A stretch of 64,000 nt of DNA from Natronomicrosphaera sp040876735 (GTDB lineage Bacteria > Planctomycetota > Phycisphaerae > Phycisphaerales > Phycisphaeraceae). The stretch is taken from assembly GCA_040876735.1 (NCBI GenBank), contig JBBDPC010000118.1:13752-77751 (forward strand). The letters run 5' to 3'. Below, piece by piece: positions 9,136 to 17,962 of the stretch. The position numbers were made by a program, and so were the translations under genes. The notes below the pieces were generated by a model, which was not told where the DNA came from, made no database searches, and saw nothing but the letters and a program-made list of their open reading frames with translations. How positions within the stretch are numbered: position 1 is the first letter of the stretch; every line of letters starts with the position of its first letter.

Positions 9136-9151
9136 CGATCTGGTAAGATCG
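9136..9151. terminator. Small inverted repeat after the LacI-2 cassette
   Basis: CGATCT-GGTA-AGATCG is a perfect 6-bp stem with a 4-nt loop, 1 nt after the stop of the secreted protein. No T-run follows, so termination is only possible. Confidence 0.25.
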
Positions 9152-9244
9152 GTGCCTGTAGATTCAGTGCGCGAGGCTTGGGCACAAGGGCCGGTCGACC
9201 GAAGCGGGTGTTGATCAAAGATGAGCCGAAGGCGCGAGCAACGA

Positions 9245-9925
9245 ATGAGTCAGACCAGTGTACCGCAGTGGGCCAGCGATCCGGAGTTATTCAAGCTGGT
9301 GCGACATGAGCTTTACACGCCTGTGGTTGGCGATGTGCTCGATGCGCTGGGGCACTACCACCGCTTCCTGCCTCAGCCGATTCAGCCGATGGTCGAGGCG
9401 ATGCGGGTGGTGGGGCGGGCGATGCCGGCATTGATGATCGACGTCCACGGTCCGCAGCAACAGCCGTTCGGCAAGCTCACCGAAGCGCTGGACCAGCTTC
9501 AGCCGGGTGAGGTTTACCTTGCCGCCGGTGGCGCGATGCGTTGCGCCTATTGGGGGGAGATTCTCACCGCCACGGCCAAGGCCCGCGGCGCGGTCGGGGC
9601 CGTGATCGATGGCTTTCACCGCGACACGCCCAAGGTGCTGGAGCAGGACTGGCCGGTCTTCAGCCGGGGGCGTTACGCCCAGGACTCGGCGGTGCGGACG
9701 CAGGTGGCCGAGTACCGCGTGCCGATCGAGATCGGCGGCGTGTGGGTCGAGCCGGGCGACCTGGTCTTTGGTGATCTCGACGGTGTGGTGGTCGTGCCGC
9801 GGCGGGTTGAGAACAAAGTCATCGAGCAGGCGCTGGCCAAGGCCCGGGGTGAAAAGACGGTGCGCCAGGCCATTGAGGCGGGCATGAGCAGCACCGAAGC
9901 CTTTCAGGCCTACGGCATTCTCTAA
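9245..9925 (+). CDS. RraA-like / HMG-CHA aldolase family protein
   Basis: 226 aa from ATG 9245, or 234 aa from the in-frame ATG 9221; neither has a clear ribosome site. The fold is that of RraA and 4-hydroxy-4-methyl-2-oxoglutarate/oxaloacetate aldolases, with PVVGDVLDALG near the N-terminus and the active-site stretch WGEILTATAKARGAVGAVIDGFHRD, where the Arg and Asp sit at the metal-enolate site. DLVFGDLDGVVVVP is the conserved C-terminal strand pair. The next three genes encode a sugar-acid dehydratase and an SDR, so a metal-dependent aldolase or decarboxylase step on a 2-keto acid is more likely than RNase E regulation. Substrate inferred only from context. Confidence 0.85.
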   Translation: MSQTSVPQWASDPELFKLVRHELYTPVVGDVLDALGHYHRFLPQPIQPMVEAMRVVGRAMPALMIDVHGPQQQPFGKLTEALDQLQPGEVYLAAGGAMRCAYWGEILTATAKARGAVGAVIDGFHRDTPKVLEQDWPVFSRGRYAQDSAVRTQVAEYRVPIEIGGVWVEPGDLVFGDLDGVVVVPRRVENKVIEQALAKARGEKTVRQAIEAGMSSTEAFQAYGIL

Positions 9926-9967
9926 CATCCCGCCCGTCGCAACGCCCCCGTCCACGGAACACCTGCC

Positions 9968-10297
9968 ATGCCCACCCGCTGCTTCCGGATTCACCCGCAG
10001 GACAACGTCGCCACGTTGCTGGACGACGGTTCGCCCGGGCCCGCCGAGGTGCTCGGCCACACCGGGCCGGATCGGCTGGATCTGGTCGAAACAATCGAGT
10101 TGGGTCACAAGGTAGCCCTGTACGACATTGCCGAAGGCGAAGCGATCGTCAAGTATGGGGTGAGCATCGGCAGGGCTACCGCTGCTATTGCCGCAGGGCG
10201 CTGGGTCCACCTGCACAACTGCACCAGCCGGTTCGACGAGCGCAGTCAGACCCTGGACGTCCGCACCGGCGCGACTACGGACACCCGCTATGAGTAA
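9968..10297 (+). CDS. UxaA-family dehydratase, small SAF-domain subunit
   Basis: 109 aa. It is the SAF-type N-terminal piece of altronate/galactarate dehydratases, here a separate protein. Typical features are DNVATLLDD at the start, GHKVALYDIAEGEAIVKYG (substrate and phosphate-like binding loop) and IGRATAAIAAGRWVHLHNC. In the family the two pieces form one iron-dependent enzyme that dehydrates aldonic or aldaric acids to 2-keto-3-deoxy acids. Its stop codon overlaps the start of the large subunit by 8 nt, indicating tight translational coupling. It is cytoplasmic. Substrate could be altronate, galactarate or another sugar acid. Confidence 0.85.
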   Translation: MPTRCFRIHPQDNVATLLDDGSPGPAEVLGHTGPDRLDLVETIELGHKVALYDIAEGEAIVKYGVSIGRATAAIAAGRWVHLHNCTSRFDERSQTLDVRTGATTDTRYE

Positions 10298-11507
10298 GCC
10301 GAGCCACACCGCCACCTGGCAGGGCTACCTTCGCCCCGACGGCCGCAAGGGCGTGCGGAACCTGGTGCTGGTGGTCTACACCGTCGAATGCGCGCACCAC
10401 GTGGCGGCGAAGATCGCCGAAGGGGAGCAGGATACGCACGTCATCGGCTTCCCCGGCTGTTACGACAACCAGTATGCGGTGAACCTGATGCTTGCTCTGG
10501 CCCGCCACCCGAACGTCGGGGCGGTGCTGGCGGTGGGGTTGGGCTGCGAGTACACCCGGCCGGACAAACTCGCCGAGGTGGTGGCGCAGAGTGGCCGGCC
10601 GAGCGACTGGTTCCGCATCCAGCAAGTCGGGGGCACGCGGTCTGCGATCGAGCGCGGCAAGCAGCGGGTCCGCACCATGCTCGCCCAGATTCGCGAGCAG
10701 ACGCCGCGCGTCGACATGGGACTGAAAGACCTGACCGTCGGCTGCGAGTGTGGCGGGTCGGACGGCACCAGCGGCCTGGCCGGCAACCCGACAGTCGGCG
10801 CCTTCTTTGACCGCCTCGTTGATGCCGGGGGCACGGCTGTCTTTGAGGAGACGATCGAGATGATCGGCCTCAAGGCGATTATGCTCGCCCGTGCCGCCAC
10901 GGACGAGGCCCGAGATCAGATCGACGCCGCCTACGAAAAAGCAGTGCGCTACTGCCAGGCGGTCCGCCAGTATTCGGTCAGCCCCGGCAACTTCGCCGGG
11001 GGGCTGACGACGATCGAGGAAAAGAGCATGGGGGCGTTTGCCAAGAGCGGCGCCCGGCCGATTCAGGGCGTGATTAAGGTCGCCCAGTCTCCGCCGGCGC
11101 CGGGCCTGTGGCTGTTGGACTCCGTGCCGGACGAGCACTTCATGCAGTTCGGCTACACCAACCCCAACGACACCGAAGGGCTGATGGACCTGATTGCCGC
11201 CGGCAGCCAGATCATCCTCTTCGTCACCGGACGCGGCAGCGTCATCGGTAGCCCCATTGCCCCCCTGATCAAGGTCACCGGCAACAGCGCCACCTATCGG
11301 CGGATGGAAGAGGATATGGACTTCGACGCCGGGCGGGTGCTCAGCGGCGAGATGACGCTGGATCAGGCGGCGGACGAGTTGACCCAACTGGTGGCTTGCA
11401 CCGCCGCGGGCGAGCCGAGCAAGCCCGAGACGCTGGGCCACCGCGAATACTTCATCATGTACAAGCACCAGGACACCCCGCCGCTGCAGGTCGGTTGCCG
11501 ACTCTAG
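10290..11507 (+). CDS. UxaA-family dehydratase, large subunit
   Basis: 405 aa, catalytic part of an altronate/galactarate-type dehydratase (UxaA C-terminal family). The start is ATG 10290 (MSKPSH), inside the end of the SAF gene; an upstream in-frame start would only add out-of-frame translation of that gene. Marks are RPDGRKGVRNLVLVVYTVEC, GLGCEYTRPDKL, the VGCECGGSDGTSG motif with metal-ligand cysteines, EKSMGAFAKSGARPIQGV and a C-terminal TGRGSVIGSPIAPLIKVTGN. The enzyme dehydrates a sugar acid to a 2-keto-3-deoxy acid, fitting the neighbouring RraA-like and SDR genes. Substrate specificity cannot be told from sequence. Confidence 0.9.
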   Translation: MSKPSHTATWQGYLRPDGRKGVRNLVLVVYTVECAHHVAAKIAEGEQDTHVIGFPGCYDNQYAVNLMLALARHPNVGAVLAVGLGCEYTRPDKLAEVVAQSGRPSDWFRIQQVGGTRSAIERGKQRVRTMLAQIREQTPRVDMGLKDLTVGCECGGSDGTSGLAGNPTVGAFFDRLVDAGGTAVFEETIEMIGLKAIMLARAATDEARDQIDAAYEKAVRYCQAVRQYSVSPGNFAGGLTTIEEKSMGAFAKSGARPIQGVIKVAQSPPAPGLWLLDSVPDEHFMQFGYTNPNDTEGLMDLIAAGSQIILFVTGRGSVIGSPIAPLIKVTGNSATYRRMEEDMDFDAGRVLSGEMTLDQAADELTQLVACTAAGEPSKPETLGHREYFIMYKHQDTPPLQVGCRL

Positions 11508-11540
11508 CACGGTCCCAAGCACGAAGCCGAGCCTCCACGC

Positions 11541-12344
11541 ATGAGCCATCACGACACACCTGCTTCAACGACACCGACACTCGACCCGGCCCGGGCCTTC
11601 AGCCTTGCCGGCGAGGTGGCGCTGATCACCGGCGGCGGGAGTGGCCTGGGGCTGGGGATGGCGCGCTGTCTCGCTGCTGCCGGCGCCACTGTCGCTCTCG
11701 TCGGCCGGCGCGAGAGCGTGCTGGCCGCCGCGGCGAAGCAGATCGGCCCCGCCGCCTCGGCCTTCGCCCATGACATCACCCGCTTTGAAGACAGCCCGGC
11801 CCTGGTCGAGCGCATCGGCGAAGTGCTGGGGCCGGTGACGGTGCTGATCAACAACGCCGGCGTGCACTTGAAAAAGCCGGCCGTGCAGACCAGCGAGCGC
11901 GAGTTCCAGACGCTACTGGATACGCATGTACTCGCCGCTTCCGCGCTCACCCGCGCGGTGGCGCCCTCGATGGTCCACCGCCGGCACGGCTCGATCCTCT
12001 TCACCGCCTCCATGACCGCGCTGATCGGCATGCCGCAGGTGCTCGCCTACTCGGCGGTCAAGAGCGCCTGCGTCGGCATGGTGCGGTCGTTGGCGGCTGA
12101 ACTCTCGCCCCACGACGTGCGCGTCAACGCTATCGCCCCCGGCTGGATCCAGAGCGAGATGCTCGAGCAGGCACTGGCTGGCGACGAGCCACGCAAGCAG
12201 AAAATCCTCGCCCGCACCCCCATGGGCCGGTTCGGTGAGCCGGAGGACATCGGCTGGACCGCCGCATGGCTCTGTTCGCCCGCAGCCAGGTTCATCACCG
12301 GCGTGCTCCTGCCGGTCGACGGCGGCGCGGCGATCGCCCTCTAG
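11541..12344 (+). CDS. SDR-family oxidoreductase
   Basis: 267 aa classical short-chain dehydrogenase. The NAD(P)-binding motif TGGGSGLG is at residues 30-37, NNAG at 104-107, and the catalytic Ser157, Tyr170 and Lys174 lie in FTASMTALIGMPQVLAYSAVK. PVDGGAAI is near the end. The first 20 residues are a non-conserved extension. It sits 33 nt after the dehydratase and probably reduces or oxidises a sugar acid or its keto-deoxy product (families such as gluconate 5-dehydrogenase and KDG-type dehydrogenases look alike here). The same-strand order with RraA, UxaA and a sulfatase suggests one operon. Confidence 0.9.
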   Translation: MSHHDTPASTTPTLDPARAFSLAGEVALITGGGSGLGLGMARCLAAAGATVALVGRRESVLAAAAKQIGPAASAFAHDITRFEDSPALVERIGEVLGPVTVLINNAGVHLKKPAVQTSEREFQTLLDTHVLAASALTRAVAPSMVHRRHGSILFTASMTALIGMPQVLAYSAVKSACVGMVRSLAAELSPHDVRVNAIAPGWIQSEMLEQALAGDEPRKQKILARTPMGRFGEPEDIGWTAAWLCSPAARFITGVLLPVDGGAAIAL

Positions 12345-12417
12345 GCGGGCCTTACTTCACAAGACGAACACGGCTTGTCCCTGACCGAATACTTTGCATC
12401 CCTTTTCAGGAAATCGT

Positions 12418-13953
12418 GTGAGCAGCACACCCACCCGCCCCAACGTCCTGTTCATCGTCGCCGACCAGCACAACGCCAAGGTGCTCGGTCATCAGAACCA
12501 CCCCGACGTCCACACGCCTCGCCTCGATGCGCTGGCGAAGCAGGGCGTGCGGTTCGATACCGCCATCTGTCAGAGTCCGATCTGCACCCCCAGCCGTGTC
12601 TCGTTCCTGTCCGGGCAGTATGGCCACAACCATGGCTACTACGGCCTCGGCGGTCCGCGGCCGCACGGCCTGCCCTCGGTGCTGGGCCACTTCCGACAGG
12701 CCGGCTACACCACCGCCGCCATCGGCAAGATCCACTGCCCCGCCTACTGGGTCGAGGACGACAGCGACCGCTTCCAGGAGGTGGACGGGACGAGCATCGG
12801 AGGCAACCCCGACTACCGCCAGTTCCTCCAGCAGGAAGGCGTGCTTGACGCCTGGCAGAACGGCGAGAAACGCAAGGGCATCTACGGCCAGTCGATGGAC
12901 GGCTTCTGCCTGCCGCTGACCTACCGCCAGTCGCCCGAGGGCTGGTCGGTGATCCAGGCCGTTGAGTTCATGGATGAGGCGCAGGCGGCGGGCCAACCCT
13001 TCTTCGCCCACGTCAGCTTCCCCCGGCCGCACCAGGTCTACGCCCCGTCGCGCGAGTTCTGGGAGATGTACGACGAGAACACGCTCACGCTACCGCCCAA
13101 CGCCGAGGGCGGGGGGACGCACAAGGCGCCCCACATGCTCGAAATGGCCCAGGAGTACCGCAAGAACCTCGGCTGGGTTGAGTTCGAGCCACGCACGTAC
13201 GAAGCGGGCTACCGGCGGAAGCTGCGCGGCTACTTGGGCAACGTGAGCATGGTCGACCACGCGGTGGGCGAGCTGCTGGATCACCTCGATCAGGCTGGCC
13301 TGGCTGAGAACACGGTCGTGGTCTACACCGCCGACCACGGCGACTATGCCGGCGAGCACGGCCTGATCGAGAAAGCCCCGGGGATCTGCTCGGACGCCAT
13401 CACGCGCGTGCCGCTGCTCTGGCGCTGGCCGGGGCAGGTGCCGGCGGGCCAGCGGCGGGAGCAGATCGCCGAGCTGGTCGACGTGCCGGCGACGCTGTGC
13501 GCACTCGCCGGGCTCGAGCCGATGCAGACCGCCGACGGCCAGGACCTCAGCGCGATTCTCAAGGACCCGGCGGCCGAGCCGGTGCATCGTGTCGGCGTCA
13601 CCGAGCACGCCTGGAGCAAGAGCGTGCGGCGGGGTCAGTACCGCTACGTCTACTATCCGCGCGAAATGTTCGCCGAGCCGTACCCCGAGGGCTTCGGCGA
13701 GTTGTATGACCTGGAGGCCGACCCGTGGGAAATGCGCAACCTCTACTTTGAGCCGGAGCACCGCGAGACGGTGGCGCGGATGCACGCGGAGCTGACCGAC
13801 TGGCTGATCACGACGACCCGGCCGGTGACAACCAACTGCGCCCACCAGCCCAGCGGCTGGCAGGCGCTGCGGCGGTGGGGCTGCTCGGTCAACGCCGACG
13901 GAAAGATTCATCCGGACAACCTGCGCGGGTTGCGCAATCGCAATTACGTTTGA
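12418..13953 (+). CDS. S1-type sulfatase (formylglycine-dependent)
   Basis: 511 aa from GTG 12418, chosen because AGGA lies 7 nt upstream and VSSTPTRPNVLFIVADQH opens as in the family; a TTG at 12394 would add eight residues. C56-T-P-S-R is the formylglycine motif, and Asp16 and Gln17 of ADQH are early metal-site residues. VVYTADHGDYAGEHGL and WRWPGQVPAG are later family blocks. Length is typical. No signal peptide is evident. Located directly after the sugar-acid cluster (74 nt), it should desulfate a saccharide feeding that pathway. It is only distantly similar to the sulfatase at 3135, so it probably acts on a different position. Confidence 0.92.
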   Translation: MSSTPTRPNVLFIVADQHNAKVLGHQNHPDVHTPRLDALAKQGVRFDTAICQSPICTPSRVSFLSGQYGHNHGYYGLGGPRPHGLPSVLGHFRQAGYTTAAIGKIHCPAYWVEDDSDRFQEVDGTSIGGNPDYRQFLQQEGVLDAWQNGEKRKGIYGQSMDGFCLPLTYRQSPEGWSVIQAVEFMDEAQAAGQPFFAHVSFPRPHQVYAPSREFWEMYDENTLTLPPNAEGGGTHKAPHMLEMAQEYRKNLGWVEFEPRTYEAGYRRKLRGYLGNVSMVDHAVGELLDHLDQAGLAENTVVVYTADHGDYAGEHGLIEKAPGICSDAITRVPLLWRWPGQVPAGQRREQIAELVDVPATLCALAGLEPMQTADGQDLSAILKDPAAEPVHRVGVTEHAWSKSVRRGQYRYVYYPREMFAEPYPEGFGELYDLEADPWEMRNLYFEPEHRETVARMHAELTDWLITTTRPVTTNCAHQPSGWQALRRWGCSVNADGKIHPDNLRGLRNRNYV

Positions 13954-14071
13954 TCGTGTCCGAACGGGTCATGCCACACGGGATCGTCCGATGCACGCTT
14001 GGCGTAACCTGCGGGTGTGGACACGCAGACTTCCCTATACAGTCACCCCGCTCAACTGAAAGGAGCAAGCT

Positions 14072-14284
14072 GTGTCCATCTCTGAGACGCAGACGCAGTG
14101 CTCCGAGTGGATCCAAGCTGCCGATGACAAGACCGGCCGGGAACTGTGGCAGATCACCTCGGCCGAAGCGGTCAGCGAGGCGGTTTACTTTGAAGCCCAG
14201 GCTTTTACCGCCGACGAGCGATACCTCGTGTTCCGCTCCGAGCGCGACGGGGCGTCCTATGGAGCCTTGAGCAATCAGCTTTAA
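14072..14284 (+). pseudogene. Truncated TolB-like/oligogalacturonate-lyase-like gene
   Basis: A 70-codon frame starting at GTG 14072 behind a good AGGAGC site. Residues 16-62 (DDKTGRELWQIT, then YFEAQAFTADERYLVFRSERDG) match the first blades of beta-propeller proteins of the oligogalacturonate-lyase/TolB type, which normally exceed 350 aa. The last seven codons and the stop lie inside the left inverted repeat of the element at 14262-14356. The gene was therefore cut by that element or by a deletion anchored on it. A function for the stub is unlikely. Confidence 0.6.
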
Positions 14285-14356
14285 GCCTTCAGCCCGAATA
14301 CCCCCTCCATTCGGCTTGTCGCTGGCTAACAACTTAAAGTGAACTGCTCAAGGCTC
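14262..14356. mobile_element. 95-bp element with 24-bp terminal inverted repeats (MITE-like)
   Basis: The ends at 14262-14285 and 14333-14356 are inverted copies matching at 20 of 24 positions. The outer 12 are perfect (GAGCCTTGAGCA against TGCTCAAGGCTC) and the inner 7 are perfect (CTTTAAG against CTTAAAG). The 47 bp between them have no coding capacity. This is the structure of a miniature transposable element or of a solo deletion remnant of an insertion sequence. No target-site duplication is visible (left flank cctatg, right flank aataag), which agrees with an accompanying deletion. The parent IS family is not identified. Confidence 0.65.
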
Positions 14357-14476
14357 AATAAGAGCGTCTAAATCAATGTTGGAAGATCGCTTTACGGTTG
14401 AACAGGTCGATGCATCAATCGGGATGATGCGTCAAGCACGGGATACAACCGTCGCGAAAGATTGTCGCTCGCGCTG
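14357..14476. other. Short non-coding stretch right of the element
   Basis: 120 bases between the inverted-repeat element and the stop of the minus-strand epimerase. A plus-strand frame starting at 14376 reads for about 35 codons like ordinary protein but then runs antisense into the epimerase gene, so I do not call it. It could be a remnant of the sequence originally right of the transposition site. No terminator hairpin with a T-run is seen. Confidence 0.3.
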
Positions 14477-15337
14477 TTACGGGCTAGATGCTGCGTGGAG
14501 GTTGACCTCTGGCGTCCATCCGGTGTCTCGCGTGATGCGTGAGCTATCCACCAGAGAAGTCAGTTTCGAGATCGGCTGTCGCAGTTCGACATCGGGATAG
14601 AGGCGAGCCACGATCTGATCGACTGACGCGGTGATTCTCGGGCATGTGGTGCCCGGTGTGTACGTGCGGAATCCGGGCAGGTCGGCGAGGAGGATGGCGT
14701 TGATGAGCCGTCCTCCGTCGTCGACATGCAGCCATGTGAAGGCATCATCCACGAGTTGGCGGGGACTGAGTTCATCCAGGCTGCCCCGGCTCGCATAGGC
14801 CATGGAGCGGTCCGTGGCCATGTAGGGAAACCGCAACGCCAGACCTTGGATGCCGTGCAATCGGCAGGTGTAAGCCAGTTGCTGTTCGCCCATGACCTTG
14901 GTCAGGCCGTAGAGCCCGTTGGGACAGGTCGGTTCCTGCCCGTCGAGGGGCAGATAGCTCAGGCAACTGGGGATCTGGTCGACCTCGTCGCCACGCCGTC
15001 GGCCGCAGACAGCTTGGATCGAACTGGCGTAGACGATTTTCTGTACGCCCAGGTCGGCGGCGGCCTGGAACAGGTTCATGTTCATCGACAGAGCCGGTCC
15101 GAAGGTGTCCAGCGTGATCCGCGACGCACTGGGGGAAGCAAGGTGAATCAGCGCCTCCGCGTCTTCGAGAATGCGGTAAGCGACCAGCGGATCGGTCACG
15201 TCCGCCATTTCCAGTCGTGTGCCCAGGTCGTTTCGGAACTGCCGGTCCACCGCCCGCACATCGTGGCCGGCGTCGAGCAGGTGGCGGCAAAAGACGGAAC
15301 CGAGGCGGCCGGCGGCGCCGGTGAGGGTGACTTTCAT
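14477..15337 (-). CDS. NAD-dependent epimerase/dehydratase (extended SDR)
   Basis: 286 aa from ATG 15337; the longer frame to 15448 lies in the upstream GH31 gene. The Rossmann motif TGAAGRLG is at residues 6-13, with Asp at the end of beta-2 (RAVD) indicating NAD preference. The catalytic Ser in YASS and the pair Y-x3-K (YGLTK) are present. The WLHVDD block is typical of nucleotide-sugar or uronate-type extended SDRs; uronate dehydrogenases are a good alternative. It lies 52 nt after the GH31 gene, last in a minus-strand run from the PQQ protein, and probably handles the sugar released there. Confidence 0.88.
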   Translation of the reverse strand: MKVTLTGAAGRLGSVFCRHLLDAGHDVRAVDRQFRNDLGTRLEMADVTDPLVAYRILEDAEALIHLASPSASRITLDTFGPALSMNMNLFQAAADLGVQKIVYASSIQAVCGRRRGDEVDQIPSCLSYLPLDGQEPTCPNGLYGLTKVMGEQQLAYTCRLHGIQGLALRFPYMATDRSMAYASRGSLDELSPRQLVDDAFTWLHVDDGGRLINAILLADLPGFRTYTPGTTCPRITASVDQIVARLYPDVELRQPISKLTSLVDSSRITRDTGWTPEVNLHAASSP

Positions 15338-15389
15338 CGTGCAAGCTCTTTCATTCTGATTTCGTAGGGGTCGGTCGCGCGATCGGCAC

Positions 15390-17714
15390 TCACAGATCGA
15401 CGAGGTTGCCCAGCACGCTTTGTGCCAGCCCCCGGTAGGTGGCGTCAAAGCGGATCGGGGTGGGATCGTTCAGGTTCATTTCGTCGGTGCAGGGCACGGG
15501 CTCGGGATGCACCGGCAGCACAGCGTCGCGACGCACGTACACCGGGATCCGCGCCAGGGGGGATCGCACCGCCTTGCGCCAACCCGGGCCGCTGAACACT
15601 TCGCCGCTCCAGAAATCCACCCATTGACCTGCCGGCAGGTAGACGTCGCGCACTCCCTCGGTGTTGAGCACCGGGCAGACCAGCAGGTGGTCGCCGCAGA
15701 AAAACTGGTCGTCGATGTGCCAGCAGGTCGGGTCGTCCTCGTGGTGCAGCAGCAGGGCACGCAGCAGCGGGTAGCCGCTGTGCGCGGCCTGCCGGGCCTG
15801 TTCGAGCAGGTAGGGGATCAAGGCGTAGCGCAGGCGCAGCCACTGTCGCACGGTGTCGGCGACCGCGGGGTACTGGTCCGGCTCGCGCGGGCTGGTGCCG
15901 TGGTACCGCAAGTGGCTGACGAAGACGCTCGCCTGCGTCCAGCGCAGGTAAAGCGACTCGCTGGGCCAACTGTTCATGAAATCCGGCACGCCATGGAAGC
16001 CTGGCACGTCGTGGGACCAGTAGCCGAAGCCGGACAGTCCCAGATGCAGCCCGCCGCGCAGCGAGCCCGCCAGGCCGTCAAAACTGCACGCGGCGTCGCC
16101 GGACCAGTGCACGGGGTAGCGCTGCGCCCCGACCCAGGCCGAGCGGGCCCAGATGATGCCCTGGTCGTCGCCGTTGACTTCCTGCGTGATCTCGAAATTG
16201 GCCCGCTGGTAAAGCAGGGCGTAGAGATTGTGCAGCAGTTTCGCCGGCAGGCCGTGGTATACAGCGTCGAGGTCGATGTTCTCTCCGAAGTCGGTTTTGA
16301 AAACCGACGCGCCGGTCTCCAGCAGCTTGCGCAGCATGCCCTGGTACCAGGTCACCGCCTGCGGATTGGTGAAGTCGATGTCGCCGCCGTACTCGCGGTC
16401 GCCGAAGTTCGAGGCGCCGGCTCCGACCTGGACGGCTTTGCGGCGCGGGACGTAGCCTTGGGCACGAGCGACGTGGAAGGGCTCCGTGTCCGGGCTGACC
16501 TTGGGGTGTTGCCAGAGGCTGATGCGAAAGCCGCGCTCACGCATCTGGCGCATGTAGGCGGCGGGATCGGGATACTTTTCGCGGGAGAACTTCCAGTCGC
16601 ATTTCCAGTCCTCGTCGAACCAGCCGGTGTCAAGATGGATCACGTCACAGGGGAAGCCGCCTTCCCGCATCCGCCTCGCGACATCCAGCGTCTCGTCGGC
16701 GGTCCAGTAGCTCATCCGGCTCATCCAGGTGCCGTAGGACCATGCGGGCAGCTCCGGCGGGAAGCCGGTGACCTGCCGGTAGCGGTGGAGGATGCGTTCC
16801 ACCTTGCGTTCGGCGTCGCCGGCGGCAAAGAACAACAGATCCAGCACGTCATGCTCCACCACGCCCTGCGCCGCCCGGGTCGACACGTCCGCCAGCGACA
16901 GCCGGGCATGTGCGGGGGTCAGCGCCAGCAGGCCGTACGGGCGGCTCGACAGATAGAACGGCACATTCTTGTACGCGCGGCGGTTGTTCGTCCCCAGTGC
17001 GTCGGTGTTGACCAGTTCCAGCGTTTGCCCGGCCAGATCCATCCTGGCGAACCGCTCGCCGGTGCCGGCAAACCGTTCGTTGGGCATCGCGTGCAGCGCC
17101 CACGCCATGCGGTCGATCGTCCCCGCCCGCTCCACGAACGCCAGTGGCAGCGACTCGACTTGTTTGGGGAAAAACTGGTCGTACGCCATGAACGGCACGG
17201 CCGTGTACCCGTCGGGAAAGACAGTGGCGGCCAGCGTCTCGCGCGGCGGCGGGATCAGGTCGCTCCAGTGGCGCGTCGACGTATCGCCGGTGTTCACCTG
17301 CCATCGCACCCGACCGGCCGTGTCGAGCACGTCCCAGCCGGTGTCGGTGCGCTGCACGCTCAACGGCTCAGGCTTCAGTGATGGATCCCACGCCAGCATG
17401 CCGTGGTCTTCGGGGAGCGTCAGCGGATCATCGGCGGTCAGCCCCGGCGCCAACGTCACGCGCACGATGCCTTCGCCATATGCCCGCACCACCAGCGCGT
17501 GCGTCTGGCGCGGCGTGGCTTCGTCCGCAAAGGTTTCAGCAAACGCGCGTCCGCGGTGTGTCGGCTGGTACGCTTCAAATGGCAAGTCACACACGACGAC
17601 ACCATCCATGACGCGCACGGCAGTCGGCTTGCACGCATGCCAGAGCACATCGTCTACAGCCTCCGGCGCGTCGAGGTCGAGCATGGCATCAAGAAACCGT
17701 TGCGATGTCGGCAT
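15390..17714 (-). CDS. GH31 alpha-xylosidase/alpha-glucosidase-type glycosidase
   Basis: 774 aa, full-length GH31. The nucleophile Asp475 lies in VFKTDFGENI, the YicI-type alpha-xylosidase context, and Asp540 in VHWSGDAACSFDG is the likely acid/base. An N-terminal beta-sandwich (about 1-300) precedes the (beta/alpha)8 barrel (about 320-660), followed by C-terminal beta domains (LPAGQWVDFWSGEVFSGPG). DVIHLDTGWFDEDW and SLWQHPKVSPDT are subsite residues. No signal peptide: the enzyme is intracellular and acts on imported oligosaccharides. It is preceded by a purple-acid-phosphatase-like gene (248-nt gap) and followed by the epimerase. Alpha-xylosidase is my preferred reading; other alpha-glycosidases of the family are possible. 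Confidence 0.9.
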   Translation of the reverse strand: MPTSQRFLDAMLDLDAPEAVDDVLWHACKPTAVRVMDGVVVCDLPFEAYQPTHRGRAFAETFADEATPRQTHALVVRAYGEGIVRVTLAPGLTADDPLTLPEDHGMLAWDPSLKPEPLSVQRTDTGWDVLDTAGRVRWQVNTGDTSTRHWSDLIPPPRETLAATVFPDGYTAVPFMAYDQFFPKQVESLPLAFVERAGTIDRMAWALHAMPNERFAGTGERFARMDLAGQTLELVNTDALGTNNRRAYKNVPFYLSSRPYGLLALTPAHARLSLADVSTRAAQGVVEHDVLDLLFFAAGDAERKVERILHRYRQVTGFPPELPAWSYGTWMSRMSYWTADETLDVARRMREGGFPCDVIHLDTGWFDEDWKCDWKFSREKYPDPAAYMRQMRERGFRISLWQHPKVSPDTEPFHVARAQGYVPRRKAVQVGAGASNFGDREYGGDIDFTNPQAVTWYQGMLRKLLETGASVFKTDFGENIDLDAVYHGLPAKLLHNLYALLYQRANFEITQEVNGDDQGIIWARSAWVGAQRYPVHWSGDAACSFDGLAGSLRGGLHLGLSGFGYWSHDVPGFHGVPDFMNSWPSESLYLRWTQASVFVSHLRYHGTSPREPDQYPAVADTVRQWLRLRYALIPYLLEQARQAAHSGYPLLRALLLHHEDDPTCWHIDDQFFCGDHLLVCPVLNTEGVRDVYLPAGQWVDFWSGEVFSGPGWRKAVRSPLARIPVYVRRDAVLPVHPEPVPCTDEMNLNDPTPIRFDATYRGLAQSVLGNLVDL

Positions 17715-17962
17715 GAATTCTCATCTTCCAGTGGAGCCGGACAGGAACAAAATGCACCGTTGCAGAAAGATCTGAAACATACCGACTGCCGGAGATGGAA
17801 TCAACTGTGGCCGAACGGTGTCGCAGCAACAGAGGTAGACCTGCGGCGTACCGGCCCAGGTGATGATGCGGCTTCGCGGGCTGAGCGCGAGGGGCACAGG
17901 AACGATGCAGGATGGTCGGCGTTGCCGATGATGATCGGCAACGCGGAGTCACCGCCCGATCG
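17715..17962. other. Intergenic stretch between GH31 and phosphatase genes
   Basis: 248 bases upstream of the GH31 start. I see no gene, no clear terminator and no LacI-like palindrome. A separate promoter for GH31 is possible given the length, but no convincing -35/-10 pair stands out. Confidence 0.3.

Noticed and set aside
10188..10289. N-terminal extension of the UxaA large subunit
   Set aside because: It is an out-of-frame reading of the SAF-subunit gene. The family start is the ATG at 10290.
14376..14600. 74-codon plus-strand frame
   Set aside because: Its second half is antisense to the epimerase and it has no ribosome site. Only the first 35 codons could be a remnant, which I note in the intergenic entry.
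15420..17381. 653-codon plus-strand frame
   Set aside because: Shadow of GH31 on the minus strand, which carries both catalytic aspartates.
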